Assembly: GCA_032622095.1 (NCBI GenBank)
Contig: CP136062.1
Location: 133,999,282-134,063,281 of the forward strand
Reading direction: 5' to 3'
DNA from: Siphonodentalium dalli
Taxonomy: Eukaryota > Mollusca > Scaphopoda > Gadilida > Siphonodentaliidae
DNA length: 64,000 nucleotides
This document shows, piece after piece, positions 12,819 to 23,998 of this stretch. Positions within the stretch are counted from its first letter, which is position 1, and every line of letters begins with the position of its first letter. A model generated the notes under the pieces. It was not told where the DNA came from and searched no databases. It saw only the letters and a list, made by a program, of their open reading frames with translations. Position numbers and translations under genes: made by a program.

Positions 12819-13625
12819 CCCCGCCAAATCCAAACCGGGTGATTACAGAGCAAGATAATGTCGTAGCAGGTACGTTGGCATACTTTATGTACGTCCCAGA
12901 AGTTTGACGGCTATACTATAAATGTAACATGCCCAACGGAGAATGCGTGTCAGTGTGGGTTGAGACTTTAGAAAAATTCCACGAAAATTGGTGGCTGGAA
13001 AATTGGTGGGGGAAATTCAAACATCGAGATAATTTTTTTTGACGAGTACATCTGATGGCTAGTGTTCACGCGCATCCAGAGGGCGATTTTCTAATTTTCA
13101 GATGGAACGGTTTACTCGTGACAACGCTATATATCATAAATATATATACTTATGTAGTCTATCACTAGCCGATTTTTAGCCCCAAATCCAAACGGGCTAA
13201 TGTAGGAGCGAGTTTAATGCGGTGGTACGTAAGTCGGTATACTGTAGGTATGCCTCCAAAATTTGACCTCTCTAATATAAACGCAACCTGCTCAAGGGAG
13301 TATTTGTGTCGGTGGATTCAGATTTGGCAAATTCCACCGAAGATCAAATGGGGAAAATTACTCCGAAAATCATATATTGAGATAAAAACTTTTCGATGAG
13401 TGGATGTGATAAGTAGTATCTAAACGCAAGATTAGTACACTTTTTAATGATTTATATTGAACGGTTTAACCCTGGTAGCGTATAACGTTGTAACGGGTGA
13501 TATATATTACTCAAATTCAAACCCTCTATTCATGACGCAAATTCAAACGGACTTATCAAGAAGCAAGGCAAATGCATGAATATGCTCACCGATATACTAT
13601 ATAGGTATGTGCGCTCTACTGTAAA
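12819..13625. repeat. Diverged tandem repeat, about 358-bp unit, 2.3 copies
   Basis: 'ccaaatccaaacgggctaat'-like starts occur at about 12819, 13179 and 13535. They are followed by matching blocks ('ggtatactgtaggtatg', 'gtgtcggtggattc', 'cgagataa..ttttgacgagt'). The copies are roughly 60-70% alike by eye. It abuts the Helitron-like fragment at 13640-14046 and may be its core repeat. Confidence 0.7.
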
Positions 13626-13639
13626 AGTATCCTATTGTC

Positions 13640-14046
13640 ACGATTTGACCTGTCCAAAACGTCCCCGGAAAAAAGTTTTCCTAGGTATCAAATTTCGTCG
13701 AAATCCGTTCGTTTTACCCGATTTGACCTTGAACTGATCATTTTGAAGGTCAATGTCAGGTCGTGGTCACGACTTGACCCGCCCAAACGACTCCCCGGAT
13801 AAAAGTATCCCTAGGTATCGAATTTCGTGGAAATCCGTCGGTTTTACCCGATTTGACATTCGAATGCCTTTTTGAAGACCAATGTTAGGTCGGGGGTCAC
13901 GATTTGACCCATCCAAAACACTCCCTGGACACAAAAGTACCCACATTTATCAGATTTTGTCAAAATCCGTCCAGCAGTTTTCCCGGCCATAGCTGACAGA
14001 CAAACAAACAGACAGACAGAAATACCAAAATATATATTAAATTTAG
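13640..14046 (-). mobile_element. Helitron-like fragment (same family as 49-51 kb)
   Basis: Three tandem ~120-bp modules carry 'cacgatttgacccgtcc', 'cccggataaaagtatcccta', 'aatttcgtcgaaatccg' and 'gatttgaccttgaa', matching 50650-51180. Reading the minus strand, the fragment begins near 14046 with 'tctaaatttaatatatattt' and a TCTG/GTTT microsatellite, like the 5' ends of the elements at 49113 and 49944. The 3' end is not clear. The short frames here are by-products. Confidence 0.7.
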
Positions 14047-14300
14047 AAATGTCAATGCAAGTCCACCATCGGATCGTAAGGCACCAATATGCATTCGCAC
14101 GAAGGGGAACACACATATACGCATAACACTCACATGGGATGGGATGGAATACCATGGAAGTATATCTGATTCCATGGAATCTGACCTCTAGTTAATATTA
14201 TTATTATAATTATTTGTTTGTGATCGGAGTGAAATTTAAATCGACATATATAACATCCGCTTTGAGTCTGATTGGCAGTGCAGTTCATGCAGTATTAACA
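14047..14300. other. No gene seen
   Basis: AT-rich sequence with short CCATGG repeats around 14150-14178. No coding or structural feature is supported. Confidence 0.5.
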
Positions 14301-14660
14301 AGAAAACCATAATCAGAAATGGTAACGCCCTCAAGATCATATTATTAGCCATAAATATAAATTATAATATAAAATATATTGGTTACATGAATGCACCGCC
14401 TCAGAACTCCGTTAAAACAACTAATCCTTCAAATTATTACAAAAAACTACGGTTTATTACTGCATGTTTCTCATTTCCACACCAGAAAGCTTCTAAATGC
14501 GGATCAAAAATCGGAGGCATTGTGTTCCCACCAAGAGTGCATGGCCCAGCCATTGTTCATACATAAACATCGAAAGCAATTAACGCGGTCATAATAGTTA
14601 CATGCTGCAACTATAAGACAGCGAATACATACCCCACGAAAACCCGAAATGTGTTGTCAT
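14301..14660. repeat. Dispersed ~355-bp repeat, copy 1
   Basis: This begins 'ataatcagaaatggtaacgc', passes through an AT-rich block ('ataaatataaattataatat') and 'aactaatccttcaaattatt', and ends near 'ccccacgaaaac'. Further copies lie at 15031-15395 and 23999-24358. Copy 1 lacks about 12 bases near 14535 relative to the others. Two of the three copies sit directly beside LINE 3' coding remnants, so it may be part of that element. Confidence 0.85.
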
Positions 14661-14674
14661 GCGAGATATCCCAT

Positions 14675-15030
14675 CGGCATAGTCAACAGAACTTTCACGA
14701 ACTTGGACATCGACACTTTCTAATCGCTCTACATAAGCATGATCAGACCTATCATCGAATACTGTAACTCTGCATGGAGCCCACATCACAAATATCAAAG
14801 CATTGTGTTAGAGAAATACAAAGAAAAGCAACGAAACTAGAAGTTCGTCAAATCAAAACTCTATGCTACCGAAACCGAACGATAAGACTCAATCTGATGT
14901 CTTTAAAATATGGAATATTTAGAGGAGATCTAACCGAGGTAAATAAACTGTTGAATGGTGATTACAATATCAATGCCTGTGACCTATTAGAAAGACATTC
15001 ATCAGGAAGAACAAGAGGATATAATAACAA
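14675..15030 (+). pseudogene. LINE reverse-transcriptase C-terminal remnant, copy 1
   Basis: One frame near 14733-14810 reads IRPIIEYCNSAWSPH, the conserved thumb-region signature of Jockey/CR1-type non-LTR reverse transcriptases (a large aromatic-rich RP.LEY..S.WSP block). A frameshift near 14800 moves the homology into the frame starting at 14774, which reads QRKATKL, then LNLMSLKY..FRGDLTEV.KLLNG and ends in LLERHSSGRTRG. The text then runs directly into the 355-bp repeat at about 15031 and lacks the terminal segment present in copy 2. Because of the frameshift and truncation this copy is dead. The family follows from the motif series; the exact clade is not determined. Confidence 0.8.
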
Positions 15031-15395
15031 GAAACCCATTATCAGAAATGGTAACGTCCTCAAGATCATATTATTAGCCATAAATATAAATTATAATATA
15101 AAATATATTGGTTACACTAATCCTTCAAATTATTACAAAAAACTACGGCTTATTACTGCAGGTTTCTCATTCACCACACCAGCAAGCTTCTAAATTCGGA
15201 TAAAAAATCGGAGGCATTGTGTTCCCGCCATAAAATCTTCAAGAGTGCATGGCCCAGCCATTATTCATACCAAAACATCGACAGCTATTAACGCGGTCAT
15301 AATAGTTACATACTGCAACTATAAGACATCCAGCGAATAAACACCCCACGAAAACCCTAAATGTGTTGTCCTGCGAGATATCCCATCGCTATAGC
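15031..15395. repeat. Dispersed ~355-bp repeat, copy 2
   Basis: Second copy of the 14301-14660 repeat in the same orientation. With the flanking LINE fragments it makes a tandem duplication of about 730-790 bp. Copy 2 is followed by about 57 bases (around 15392-15460) that copy 1 lacks. Confidence 0.85.
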
Positions 15396-15469
15396 TCAAT
15401 TTGGCACGGCCAGATCAGCCTTCCTACAATGTCCTAAAGCAATAAAGCTTCTCAAATCATCCGCATAGT

Positions 15470-15987
15470 CAATGGAACTTTCACGAACTTGGAAATCGAC
15501 ACTTTCTAATCGCTCTACATAAGCATGGTCAGACCTATCATCGAATACTGTAACTCTGCATGGAGCCCACATCACAAATATCAAAGCATTGTGCTAGAGA
15601 ATTACAAAGAAAAGCAACGAAACTAGTTCGTCAAATCAAAACTCTATGCTACCGAGATCGCATGATAAGACTCAATCTGATGTCTTTAAAATATCGAAGA
15701 TTTAGAGGAGATCTAATCGAGGTATATAAACTTTTGAATGGTCATTACAATATCAATGCCTGTGACCTATTAGAAAGACATTCATCAGGAAGAACAAGAG
15801 GTCATAATAAAAAGCTACAGATGCCCATTGTTAACAAGGCCATAGGAAAATATTTCTTAACGCAGAGGGTGGTAAATAGCTGGAACTCTCTGCCAGACTT
15901 CGCTGTTGAGGCTCCAACACTCGATCATTTCAAAATATACATAGACTCATTCTTCTATTATATAAAATACGAGTTCGACGGCAAGTA
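15470..15987 (+). pseudogene. LINE reverse-transcriptase C-terminal remnant, copy 2 (to the stop)
   Basis: The open frame 15560-15987 ends at a TAA. It reads QRKATKL, then IRLNLMSLKYRRFRGDLIEVYKLLNG, then KYFLTQRVVNSWNSLP and APTLDHFKIYID near the C terminus. The last block (F..RVVN.WN.LP followed by SL..FK..ID) is the usual C-terminal tail of Jockey/CR1/L2-like reverse transcriptases. Upstream, RPIIEYCNSAWSPH is present again (about 15535-15580) but in another frame, so a frameshift breaks the enzyme. It is a 5'-truncated retrotransposon copy. Its 3' non-coding part would start at 15988; no simple tail was found. Confidence 0.85.
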
Positions 15988-17141
15988 ATATGTTAAAGTG
16001 ACTCACAAGTAAATATCGAATGACGATACATATATTTGTAAACAAGAATTGCAAAAAAAACACTATTGTGATGATCGTGTCGTTATTTGTTTAAAATACG
16101 TATCAATTGACATATACGCACCCGTTCCCCTCATTAGAAATTCGCGTATTTGTGGTAGTTTAAGTTACTACAATTCAACCGTAGTAATTCTGAATTATTT
16201 AACGTCACCAGTTCAATCAAATTATTGCTTTCTATATTTTGTTATCCCGAAGCAATTAAGCAATATATCAGATTGTGGTGAACACCATAGACCGTGAGCT
16301 ACCATATGTCCACCCCACCCGCACCACATGTGGATGTTTACCGACTATGTTTTTTCCGATAGACTGATGTATTTCACACATTTTTCTCCTTGTTTGCCAA
16401 TCAATATAAGCCATATTATATATATATATTTGAACGAGGAAGCCTCAAAACATTGTATTATTAACTTTTCCGGTGTAATAAAATATGTGGACATGCTGTT
16501 TTTGTTGAGTTACCGGCGTGTTTTTGTGCTAAAGTTTTATCTGGTTTTGTTGTGCAAAGTTTGTTATTTTCAATGGAGGGGGAATAACTCTATATTTTAA
16601 AGATAGAGTTATTCCCCTTCCATTGGAAATACAATTTTAGTTTGAATTCTGTTGCATTCTGGGAGTCACAATGGGGGATCTTTTCATTATTTCAGCTGTT
16701 TTATATTTATATATGGGCATCTTCTGAGACACAGACGTTTCATATAAGGATTAACTGTCATGTGGACTGTTTTTATGGAGATGTAACCGTGAGGTAAGTG
16801 GACATAACTTGTGTAAAACAATTTCTCTTCATATTGAAACCCGATGATGTATTAAGTCAATCCTGGGCGAGTCCAAATGCACTCAAAACATTACGCGTTC
16901 GTCTTTCCAAACCCAATGACGTATCGATGGTGTTATGAGCTTGGTGTTATGAGCCGTTGCGCATTCACCGAGAAATAACTGCAACTAGCCACGTGGGCGC
17001 CGACCAATCAGAATGCTGGATTTAGTGATGACAACACTTAGTATGTAAATATATGGTGATGAAGTATAGTATTTTAATAATATGGTATAGCATAGATTGT
17101 TATTAAAACCGTATATCAAGGTACTATAGTAAAAAAATAAT
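15988..17141. other. AT-rich intergenic stretch, no gene seen
   Basis: Apart from the hairpin at 16566-16630 I see no coding or RNA feature. Short frames (82 and 90 codons) have no recognisable content. Confidence 0.5.
16566..16630. repeat. 28-bp-arm hairpin
   Basis: 'tcaatggagggggaataact' is mirrored by 'agttattccccttccattgg' around a 9-base A/T loop, with two or three mismatches. The arm text 'atagagttattcc' recurs inside the TIR element at 40859-41298, and that element's terminal sequence recurs at 17142-17170, so both may belong to one diverged element. Confidence 0.8.
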
Positions 17142-17170
17142 CGGTGACTCGAAAATTAAGTGGGCCTTTA
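17142..17170. repeat. Terminal sequence of the 40.9-kb TIR element family
   Basis: 'cgaaaattaagtgggccttt' is identical to the right end of the element at 40859-41298. No matching left end was found upstream, so this is probably a truncated or diverged copy. Confidence 0.6.
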
Positions 17171-17177
17171 AACTATG

Positions 17178-17307
17178 ATTCTAATGCACTTAGGCCAATA
17201 TACCCCCGGAAACACCACATATTTGCGGGGGGTTATTCATTCATTCTAATGCACTTAGGCCAATATACCCCCGGAAACACCACATATTTGCGGGGGGTTA
17301 TTCATTC
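17178..17307. repeat. 65-bp perfect tandem duplication
   Basis: 'attctaatgcacttaggcc..ggggggttattcattc' occurs twice at 65-bp spacing with no visible differences. Confidence 0.9.
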
Positions 17308-17442
17308 AATAACCTGTCGCAATGTATAGTCCGGTTCACCGCTTCAATGTTATATATTCATACGCGACAATATTGCCGTTAGCTGAATTCCTAATCTCGA
17401 CCATGCCAAATCCAGCCCCGCTCAATGTTCCGTTTCACTCCA

Positions 17443-17544
17443 TGACGTCACCCTCACGCAGTACATGCCGGCGACGTTACGGAGTAGATTATAGAGTTGG
17501 CGCCCGGTCTACTGACTTCCGTTACTAGCTCGTTGCTATATAAA
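17443..17544 (+). promoter_or_regulatory. CRE-like plus TATA-like motifs, unit 1
   Basis: TGACGTCA at 17443-17450 is followed 94 bases on by TATATAAA at 17537-17544. Both are kept in unit 2. A transcript would start at about 17565-17575 and run toward the hairpin. This is motif evidence only. Confidence 0.4.
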
Positions 17545-18057
17545 CAAACCAGCTACGTCGCTTTTTCGAAAATTGACAGTTAGTACATTCGCCCTGTATA
17601 CATGTACAAACGACCACACCGTTATATCCCACAAATGTCCGTGTCTCGATATCATTTGACCACAAATTTCTTGACATGAACCGCGACAGACATGCACGGC
17701 GTGAAATACATAGCATTGAGTAAACAATTTGCCATTGTTTCAATTCAACTTCAAGTTCGCGGTAAAATCGAAACCGCAATTTGTAAGTGGTAAACATCTG
17801 AAACAGACATCAAGTACATGCAAGAACTGATTGTTGTGCATATTTATTTCTATTTGAGGTGGACATTTTTCATGTTTATCAGCATTTTTAACGATAAGAG
17901 CGATGGTAATTGAGGGACTATATTTTATCTAGCGCATTAAATTTAAAATAAAAAGTCGTGAATTGGCTGAGTGTTTTCTATGGCCGCACATTTCGTTGAT
18001 AATTACGAGGCATTTGTTTGTCTAAATAATGTGTTTAAGTTCGAAGAGCATTAGAAT

Positions 18058-18225
18058 GGGGATAACAGTGTGGTGTTTTGTGATTTCGGAAAGGTACATG
18101 GCGAATATACTGTGGCAAATACCCGTTAATGGGCTCCGGCTCCGCCGTCGCCCATTAACTAAATTTGCCACAGTATATTCGCCATGTACCTTTCCGAAAT
18201 CACAAAACACCACACTGTTATCCCC
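18058..18225. repeat. 168-bp near-perfect hairpin, unit 1
   Basis: 'ggggataacagtgtggtgtt' is mirrored by 'aacaccacactgttatcccc'. The 63-base arms (to 'ctgtggcaaat' / 'atttgccacag') show no mismatch that I can find. An inner TTAATGGGC/GCCCATTAA stem encloses a GC-rich loop. Confidence 0.95.
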
Positions 18226-18374
18226 TAAATAACCTGTCGCAATGTATAGTCCGGTTCACCGCTTCAATGTTAGATATTCATACGCGCCAATATTGCCGTT
18301 AGCTGAATTCCTAATCTCGGACATGCATGCCCAATCCAGCAGTGCAGCACCGCTCACTGTTCCGTTTCACTCCA

Positions 18375-18476
18375 TGACGTCACCCTTACGCAATACACGC
18401 CGGCGACGTTACGGAGTAGATTATAGAGTTGGCGCCCTTGCTACTGACTTCCGTTACTAGCTCGTTGCTATATAAA
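18375..18476 (+). promoter_or_regulatory. CRE-like plus TATA-like motifs, unit 2
   Basis: TGACGTCA at 18375-18382 and TATATAAA at 18469-18476, with the same 94-base offset as in unit 1. Confidence 0.4.
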
Positions 18477-18997
18477 CAAACCAGCGATGCCTCTTTTGTC
18501 GAAAATTGACAGTCAGTACATTCGCCCTGTATACATGTACTTTCAGAAAATACAAAACACCACACCGTTATATTCCACCAATGTCAGTGTCTCGATATCA
18601 TTTTGACCAAATTTCTTGACATGAAACCGCGAGACACGGTGTGAAATACAACGCATTGAGTAAACAATTTCCCATTGTTTCAATTCAACTTCAAGTTCGC
18701 GATAAAATCAAAACTTCAGTTTGAAAGTGGTAAACATCTGAAAAAGACATCAGGTACATGCAGAAACTAATTGTTGTGCATATTTATTTCTATTTGAAGT
18801 GGCAATTTTTCATGTTTATCAGCATTTTTAACGATAAGAGCGATGGTAATTGAGGGACTATATTTTATCTAGCGAATTAAATTTAAAATAAAAAGTCGTG
18901 AATTGGTTGAGTGTTTTCTATGGCCGCACTTTTCGTTGATAATTACGAGGCATTTGTTTGTCTAAATAACGTTTTAAAGTTCGAAGAGCATTAGAAT

Positions 18998-19165
18998 GGG
19001 GATAACAGTGTGGTGTTTTGTGATTTCGGAAAGGTACATGGCGAATATACTGTGGCAAATACCCGTTAATGGGCTCCGGCTCCGCCGTCGCCCATTAACT
19101 AAATTTGCCACAGTATATTCGCCATGTACCTTTCCGAAATCACAAAACATCACACTGTTATCCCC
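18998..19165. repeat. 168-bp near-perfect hairpin, unit 2
   Basis: Essentially identical to the hairpin at 18058-18225. One C-to-T change in the right arm (near 19150) makes the only visible mismatch. Confidence 0.95.
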
Positions 19166-20929
19166 TAAACAATACCTATGTTTCCATGATTTTCCAAGAG
19201 AACATAGGCCAAGACAGTATAACAACCCACGAGCACGTTGGTGTATATATACGTAGTCAATGCTCACATGTTTCGAGGCCGATTATTTTTACAATATTTC
19301 AAGATGGCCACCAAAATTGAATATCTGACCTGGTAAATTTTAATTCGCAATTACTTTTTTCACTAGAAATTTTTCTTCTAGATCAGTTTATGCTGTTTGG
19401 AACTGGTTGAGAATTGTGACTTTATTTTGTATTTTTTATATTAACTGATTATTGGGGCAATGAAAGAAGAAATTCTGATCCCTCAAAAATTAGATTTTAC
19501 AGAACACAGTATAAAATCTCAGAAACAAAATCACAATTGGGTTTCTAGTTATATTTCAACAATAAATGAGAAGGGTTGTGGAGTGTAAGTGAGGCATACC
19601 ATAACCCATGAATATTCCAACTCATAGGAAAAAATATTGTTACTTTGGCTTAAAATGGGCACCACAATATGGAAAATGGTAGATATTACCCCAGTGTGCC
19701 CTGCAATCGCTTACAAGTTGTGGTCGATGAATAAAATTGGCTATTTCACCTTCTATACATTGAATACTAACATGTCTGATGCACTTTGGTTAATTGTTTT
19801 TGGTCTTTCATCAATGTGTCCCACTAAGGTGACCAAATTACTCAAGATGGCTTCTAAAATGGCAACTAAATTGGGTAATATATATATCCGGAACATAATA
19901 TTCTGCTGTTCCGGAAAGGTAGCAAAGTGTGACTCACTTGGTTATTGGACATGTTAGTTAATCGACCGACAAATAAATATTCTATTCTGGTTGTCCCAGT
20001 ACCTTATGAGGCATGACAAAATTAATTTTAAAATATGCAGTGTGGAATTGTACCAAAAAGTCTTTTGGGATGTTTTTGAAAGGAAATGGGCAGAAATTTG
20101 AAACAGAACTGAGAGGGACCATCATTTGTGGCTACTCTAGCATCAACATTTATCAACTATTGTCAGGAAATTCCTTTAACATTTCCTCAACTGTGCATAA
20201 ACGGCACCCAGAAGGAGAACTCTCTGATTAACACATTTAGTTGTTGTGGAAAGCGATAGCCACCAAGGTGAACACTTACAACATACACAGGAACCATACT
20301 CCACTCCATAGTCACTCCATACACACATAAACACCTCACATATGACAATATAGTCGCCCGCTTATATACATACAGCTCACACATGACCACACAGCCTTGG
20401 AATTAACTCGGCAAATGTCCTATAGTGTGTGAACGCAGCCTAAGCCTTCATGATAGGTACATGTATATCACATGCAACCTCTATTATATCATTTAAGAAG
20501 TTAAATATAACTTGGCATCGTGCCAACAAAATGACCGCGCGTCTCTACATTGATTCATGCGGATTAATACTATTCTGAAAGCAGCTTATGACACCAACAC
20601 CAGATAACAAAATGATTGCTTTGTTCATTAAAGTTAAATTCTTGTCCATCTTCGTTGCAGAAACGAAAATAGACACAAACAAAGAGGCAAATTGGGGGAC
20701 AATATTTTCCGTCGCCAGCCCCATAGCGCGAAAATACTGTTGTATATACGGTCGTGAAGCATCTCAGACAACGCTGTAAATGTAAGCATTTTTCAGCTTC
20801 TTTTAGCGATTTTGATTTGTTAAAAAGGCATAAAACTTTAGATTTTTCCATGTTATCTACAATATTTTCAACATAACTCGTTGGAGATCCTCTATATCAA
20901 ATTTTGACGACCCTCATATATCCCAGTAT
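19166..20929. other. Unremarkable intergenic sequence
   Basis: No convincing gene. 'caagatggccaccaaaattg' near 19304 resembles the motif of the tandem repeat at 39934. Short frames up to 106 codons lack recognisable content. Confidence 0.5.
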
Positions 20930-22035
20930 AAATGCATGCCGCTTTCTGGTAGTTGCCAGCCGTGCCAGCAGTCAGTCAGTATCGGTCGGTATACAGGCAA
21001 CCGAATTGCGAATGAAAAGTGTATACAGGAGGCCGCCAATATCGCCCACGTGTTGTCGAGAAACCGACAAGCCGACACGAAATCAAACCCATGCAGAGTA
21101 AATCCTTACGAAGCAACGGTATTTGATATATTTTGACAATATTTCATTCAACATTTCAGAATAGCTTACAATAATTATTCCTTCTCTGGAATGCAACAAT
21201 ATAAGGGCACCATGTACCAGCCGTTCTACACATGGTACCGGCGTCGGCATGGCGTCCTGTTTGCCAGCAGTCGACCGGAACCGGATCGACAGTGTGACGA
21301 TCGTTGCCATGACGTTCATAAACTTTATGTATATCTAGGTCAATGCTTAGCAGGCTGGCGGTGACGAGGCTATTTACAGAAACGGAGCCGGCAAGCTGAC
21401 GTCAATTTTTACTGTTATTTCAGTGTAAATCATCATGAGGCCAGATTATTTAACATATTTCGACAAAATGTCATTCCACAATATTAAATATTATACACTT
21501 ATTAATTATCTAGAATGTAATATGGTGGAAAGCCGTTGTGGTATCGGCGTCGGCATGCCATCGCATGTTTGCCAGCAGTCTGTCGGTAGCAGCCAGTACA
21601 GGCAACATAACATTGGCAAATTATTGGCACAGCTATACTGACGATGACTGTCACGTGGTTCATCAACTTGCTATATTGTATATTTGTATATTGCCAATGA
21701 ATAGTAGGCTGACAGTGCCAATGATATTTACATGCACGAAACCGGCAAGCTGACGTCACATTTTACTGTTTTTAAGTGTAGTAAATCACCATGAGGCAAT
21801 TTTAAAGTTATTTGACATATTTGGACAAAATTTCATTCCACGGTCTTAAATATTTACATGTATTCATTATCTGGAATGTAATATGGTGGCAAGCCGTCGT
21901 AGTACCGGCGTCGGCATGTAATGTTTGCCAGCAGTCGGTAGGCACATATCAGTACAGGCAAACGAATGGCGTATGAACTGTCGATATCGGCATTGTTTAC
22001 AAGCCGACTGCTGGCAAATAACACGCGATGCCGAT
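20930..22035. repeat. Diverged tandem repeat, 305-360-bp unit, ending in an inverted segment
   Basis: 'ggtaccggcgtcggcatg' followed by 'gtttgccagcagtc' recurs at about 21234, 21540 and 21901, with a degenerate copy near 20950. Between copies lie 'cggcaagctgacgtca' and 'atctggaatgtaatatggtg'. At 21995-22035 the motif appears inverted ('gccgactgctggcaaa', 'gcgatgccga'), so the last copy can fold back on itself. Confidence 0.85.
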
Positions 22036-22231
22036 TACACAGTTTTGAGGGAAGGGTGCCAACATATTGTTACATTCCAGAACACGGGACTCAGTCCATC
22101 TGGTCAATAGAACCATGCGAAATGTTGACTAACTTGAATGCAGCCCAAATAAATTCAGAGCCTCGGGAAAATGGTATACAGAAAAATTAAGACATAAACC
22201 AAATGATAAACTGTGTATATATAACATATAT

Positions 22232-23510
22232 TCAACCATTGTAGTGGATAACATTTGTTCTTCTATACTTGATAGGCACGTGGCCTTTGTATTGCACATG
22301 CGCAACATGACTATTCAAAACTGGCTCCTTCATTGTCATCAAACGACAGTCTTCTTCGGTTATTGTAAACTTGTTGTTCCATTTCGTTTTTTCAATCGTC
22401 AATTTCAATGAAGAGCCTCGTTTCTTCGCGACATCAATGAGCGAAAAGCAGAAATTCGCTAGCTTGGTAAGGTATGATTTGAAAACTGAAACTTCTTCTT
22501 TGAAATCCTCTGGTTGCTGGTCGATTACTTTCTTAAACTTTTGATAAAAATGATCATACAAAATGTAATCAGATTTCGCCCAACGTTTGTGTAATACTCT
22601 TTCGGTTTCTGTAATGTTAATTATTGGTTTTTCCTCATAAACATTCCTCCGAATATAAAGAATGTCACGCAAATCCCAACAAAATTTCCTCCTCAAAATA
22701 ACTAACGACTCGTCGAAATGTTCCACAATTAGAACGAAATCAAACTCCGAATCCAGTTTTTCTACTTGCTGACGAATCAATAGCTGTTGGTTGAAAGCTG
22801 ACTGAGGTATGCCCATGTCGTATGACATTCGGTTGTTCGTAAACGACACACCTGCGTTTCTAGGTTCATAAGTTCTCGGATTTTTTAGAAATGTACTGAT
22901 GGGATTCGAACCTCGAATGTTATCCAGATAACTGACATCCCAGAGAAATCTATAGTACATAAAAGCAGAAATGAATTGATCGAATGGATTTCGCATTATA
23001 GCAATATACTTAGTGTCTTTTGGAAGATATAACTCAAATTTCTTCCTATTATAAACCACGTGGTTGCACAAAATTTCGTATGATTTGCCGGCCGGTGGTG
23101 GCAGAACATTCCTATACCGGATGCTGAAAACCTTCCCGATGTAATTATTTATTGCTGGTAGGAGAAATGTTGCATTCACACTCAGTCCAAATCTCTGAAT
23201 AATATTTGTCACTGTTGTGCTAGCCGCCTTGTGTACTTTTACGAACGCAATGTGGCGGATTTTATGTGCACATTTCCCGTTATCTGGAGCTTTCGATGCA
23301 TTTGTTGTTGTTTCATGTACATGTAACAGAGTTTCTTTATTCCTCCCAAAAGCAGCGAGTGAAGTGGCGGACTTGTTTTGTACTGATACATTCCGCATGA
23401 TATGGGTGTTACTTCGCGTGATTATGCTGTAGTTCGGTTTGTGTGTCGTTCCCGCCAACCAGACACCAAACAGGATGGCCGTTAGGAAGACGTATACGAC
23501 CCCAAGGAAC
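22232..23510 (-). CDS. Galactose-3-O-sulfotransferase-like protein, 3' (main) exon
   Basis: This predicted Golgi type II membrane enzyme would transfer sulfate from PAPS to the 3-OH of galactose on glycolipids or glycoproteins (Gal3ST/cerebroside sulfotransferase family, in which it can be placed by motif). Numbering from the frame opening at 23551: hydrophobic anchor at residues 15-33; the 5'-phosphosulfate-binding loop FVKVHKAASTTV at 103-114; the 3'-phosphate-binding segment IMRNPFDQFISAF at 185-197 with R187 and S195; then FDFVLIVEHFDESL at 270-283 and CWDLRDILYIRRN at 291-303, both typical of Gal3STs. Possible N-glycosylation sites include N54, N59, N84, N126 and N312. The frame has no upstream ATG before a TAA, and its first Met (52) lies after the anchor. 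A splice acceptor 'cactatttcag' (AG at 23511-23512) suggests the exon begins at 23510 and the start Met lies in an unseen upstream exon. The C terminus ends at TGA 22232-22234. No polyadenylation signal was identified. Confidence 0.9.
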
Positions 23511-23998
23511 CTGAAATAGTGATTTAGAATACTCGGTGAATGATCTTCCAAGCGGAGGCAGACTATATACCGTAAACAATTCGATTAATATAGCATGGAT
23601 TGAAGTTGACCACGCCAATTTAGTGTCTCGAGTGCAAACTCCAGGCAGAGTTATCTCCCATCGCTCCGCTGAGATATCACTGCCATAAGGACATTTGGTA
23701 AGGATTTTTACGTGTTCTTAGTTCTTATAAGATTAAAATTGTCTATTTATATGTCTTGCTCAGTCTATATTGTTCTTATCAATACCGATATAACTACCCT
23801 TGTTGCAAACTGTTGGTGGTCAAAATAAGATAATAGGTGACTAAATATAGTTCCGACGATACGTAACAATAGATGTATCGGTCCGCAAAGTACCATCCTT
23901 GTGGCAGTGCTATATCGCAGTGCTAACCTGGGGGGGGGGGGGGCGATGCATGGAGTTTGTCTCGAGTGATGTCGTTAACGACGCTGAGCAGAGGGAAC
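23511..23998. other. Upstream of the sulfotransferase exon; no first exon found
   Basis: If the acceptor at 23511 is right, this is intron. It contains a poly(G) run at 23930-23943. No convincing ATG plus donor was found. Confidence 0.4.

Larger units (their letters stand above)
17308..18227 (+). repeat. 920-bp tandem unit, copy 1 (promoter-like start, hairpin end)
   Basis: From 'ataacctgtcgcaatgtata' to the 168-bp hairpin. The whole block repeats at 18228-19165 with scattered substitutions and small indels. Inside are a CRE-like TGACGTCA (17443), a TATA-like TATATAAA (17537) and a hairpin (18058-18225). No long open frame lies between them. It could be a duplicated non-coding transcription unit or a foldback-type mobile element. 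Confidence 0.85.
18228..19165 (+). repeat. 920-bp tandem unit, copy 2
   Basis: Direct repeat of 17308-18227. The segment 18537-18577 ('tttcagaaaatacaaaacac' and on) resembles the hairpin's right arm, so the arm sequence exists a third time just downstream of the TATA-like motif. Confidence 0.85.
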
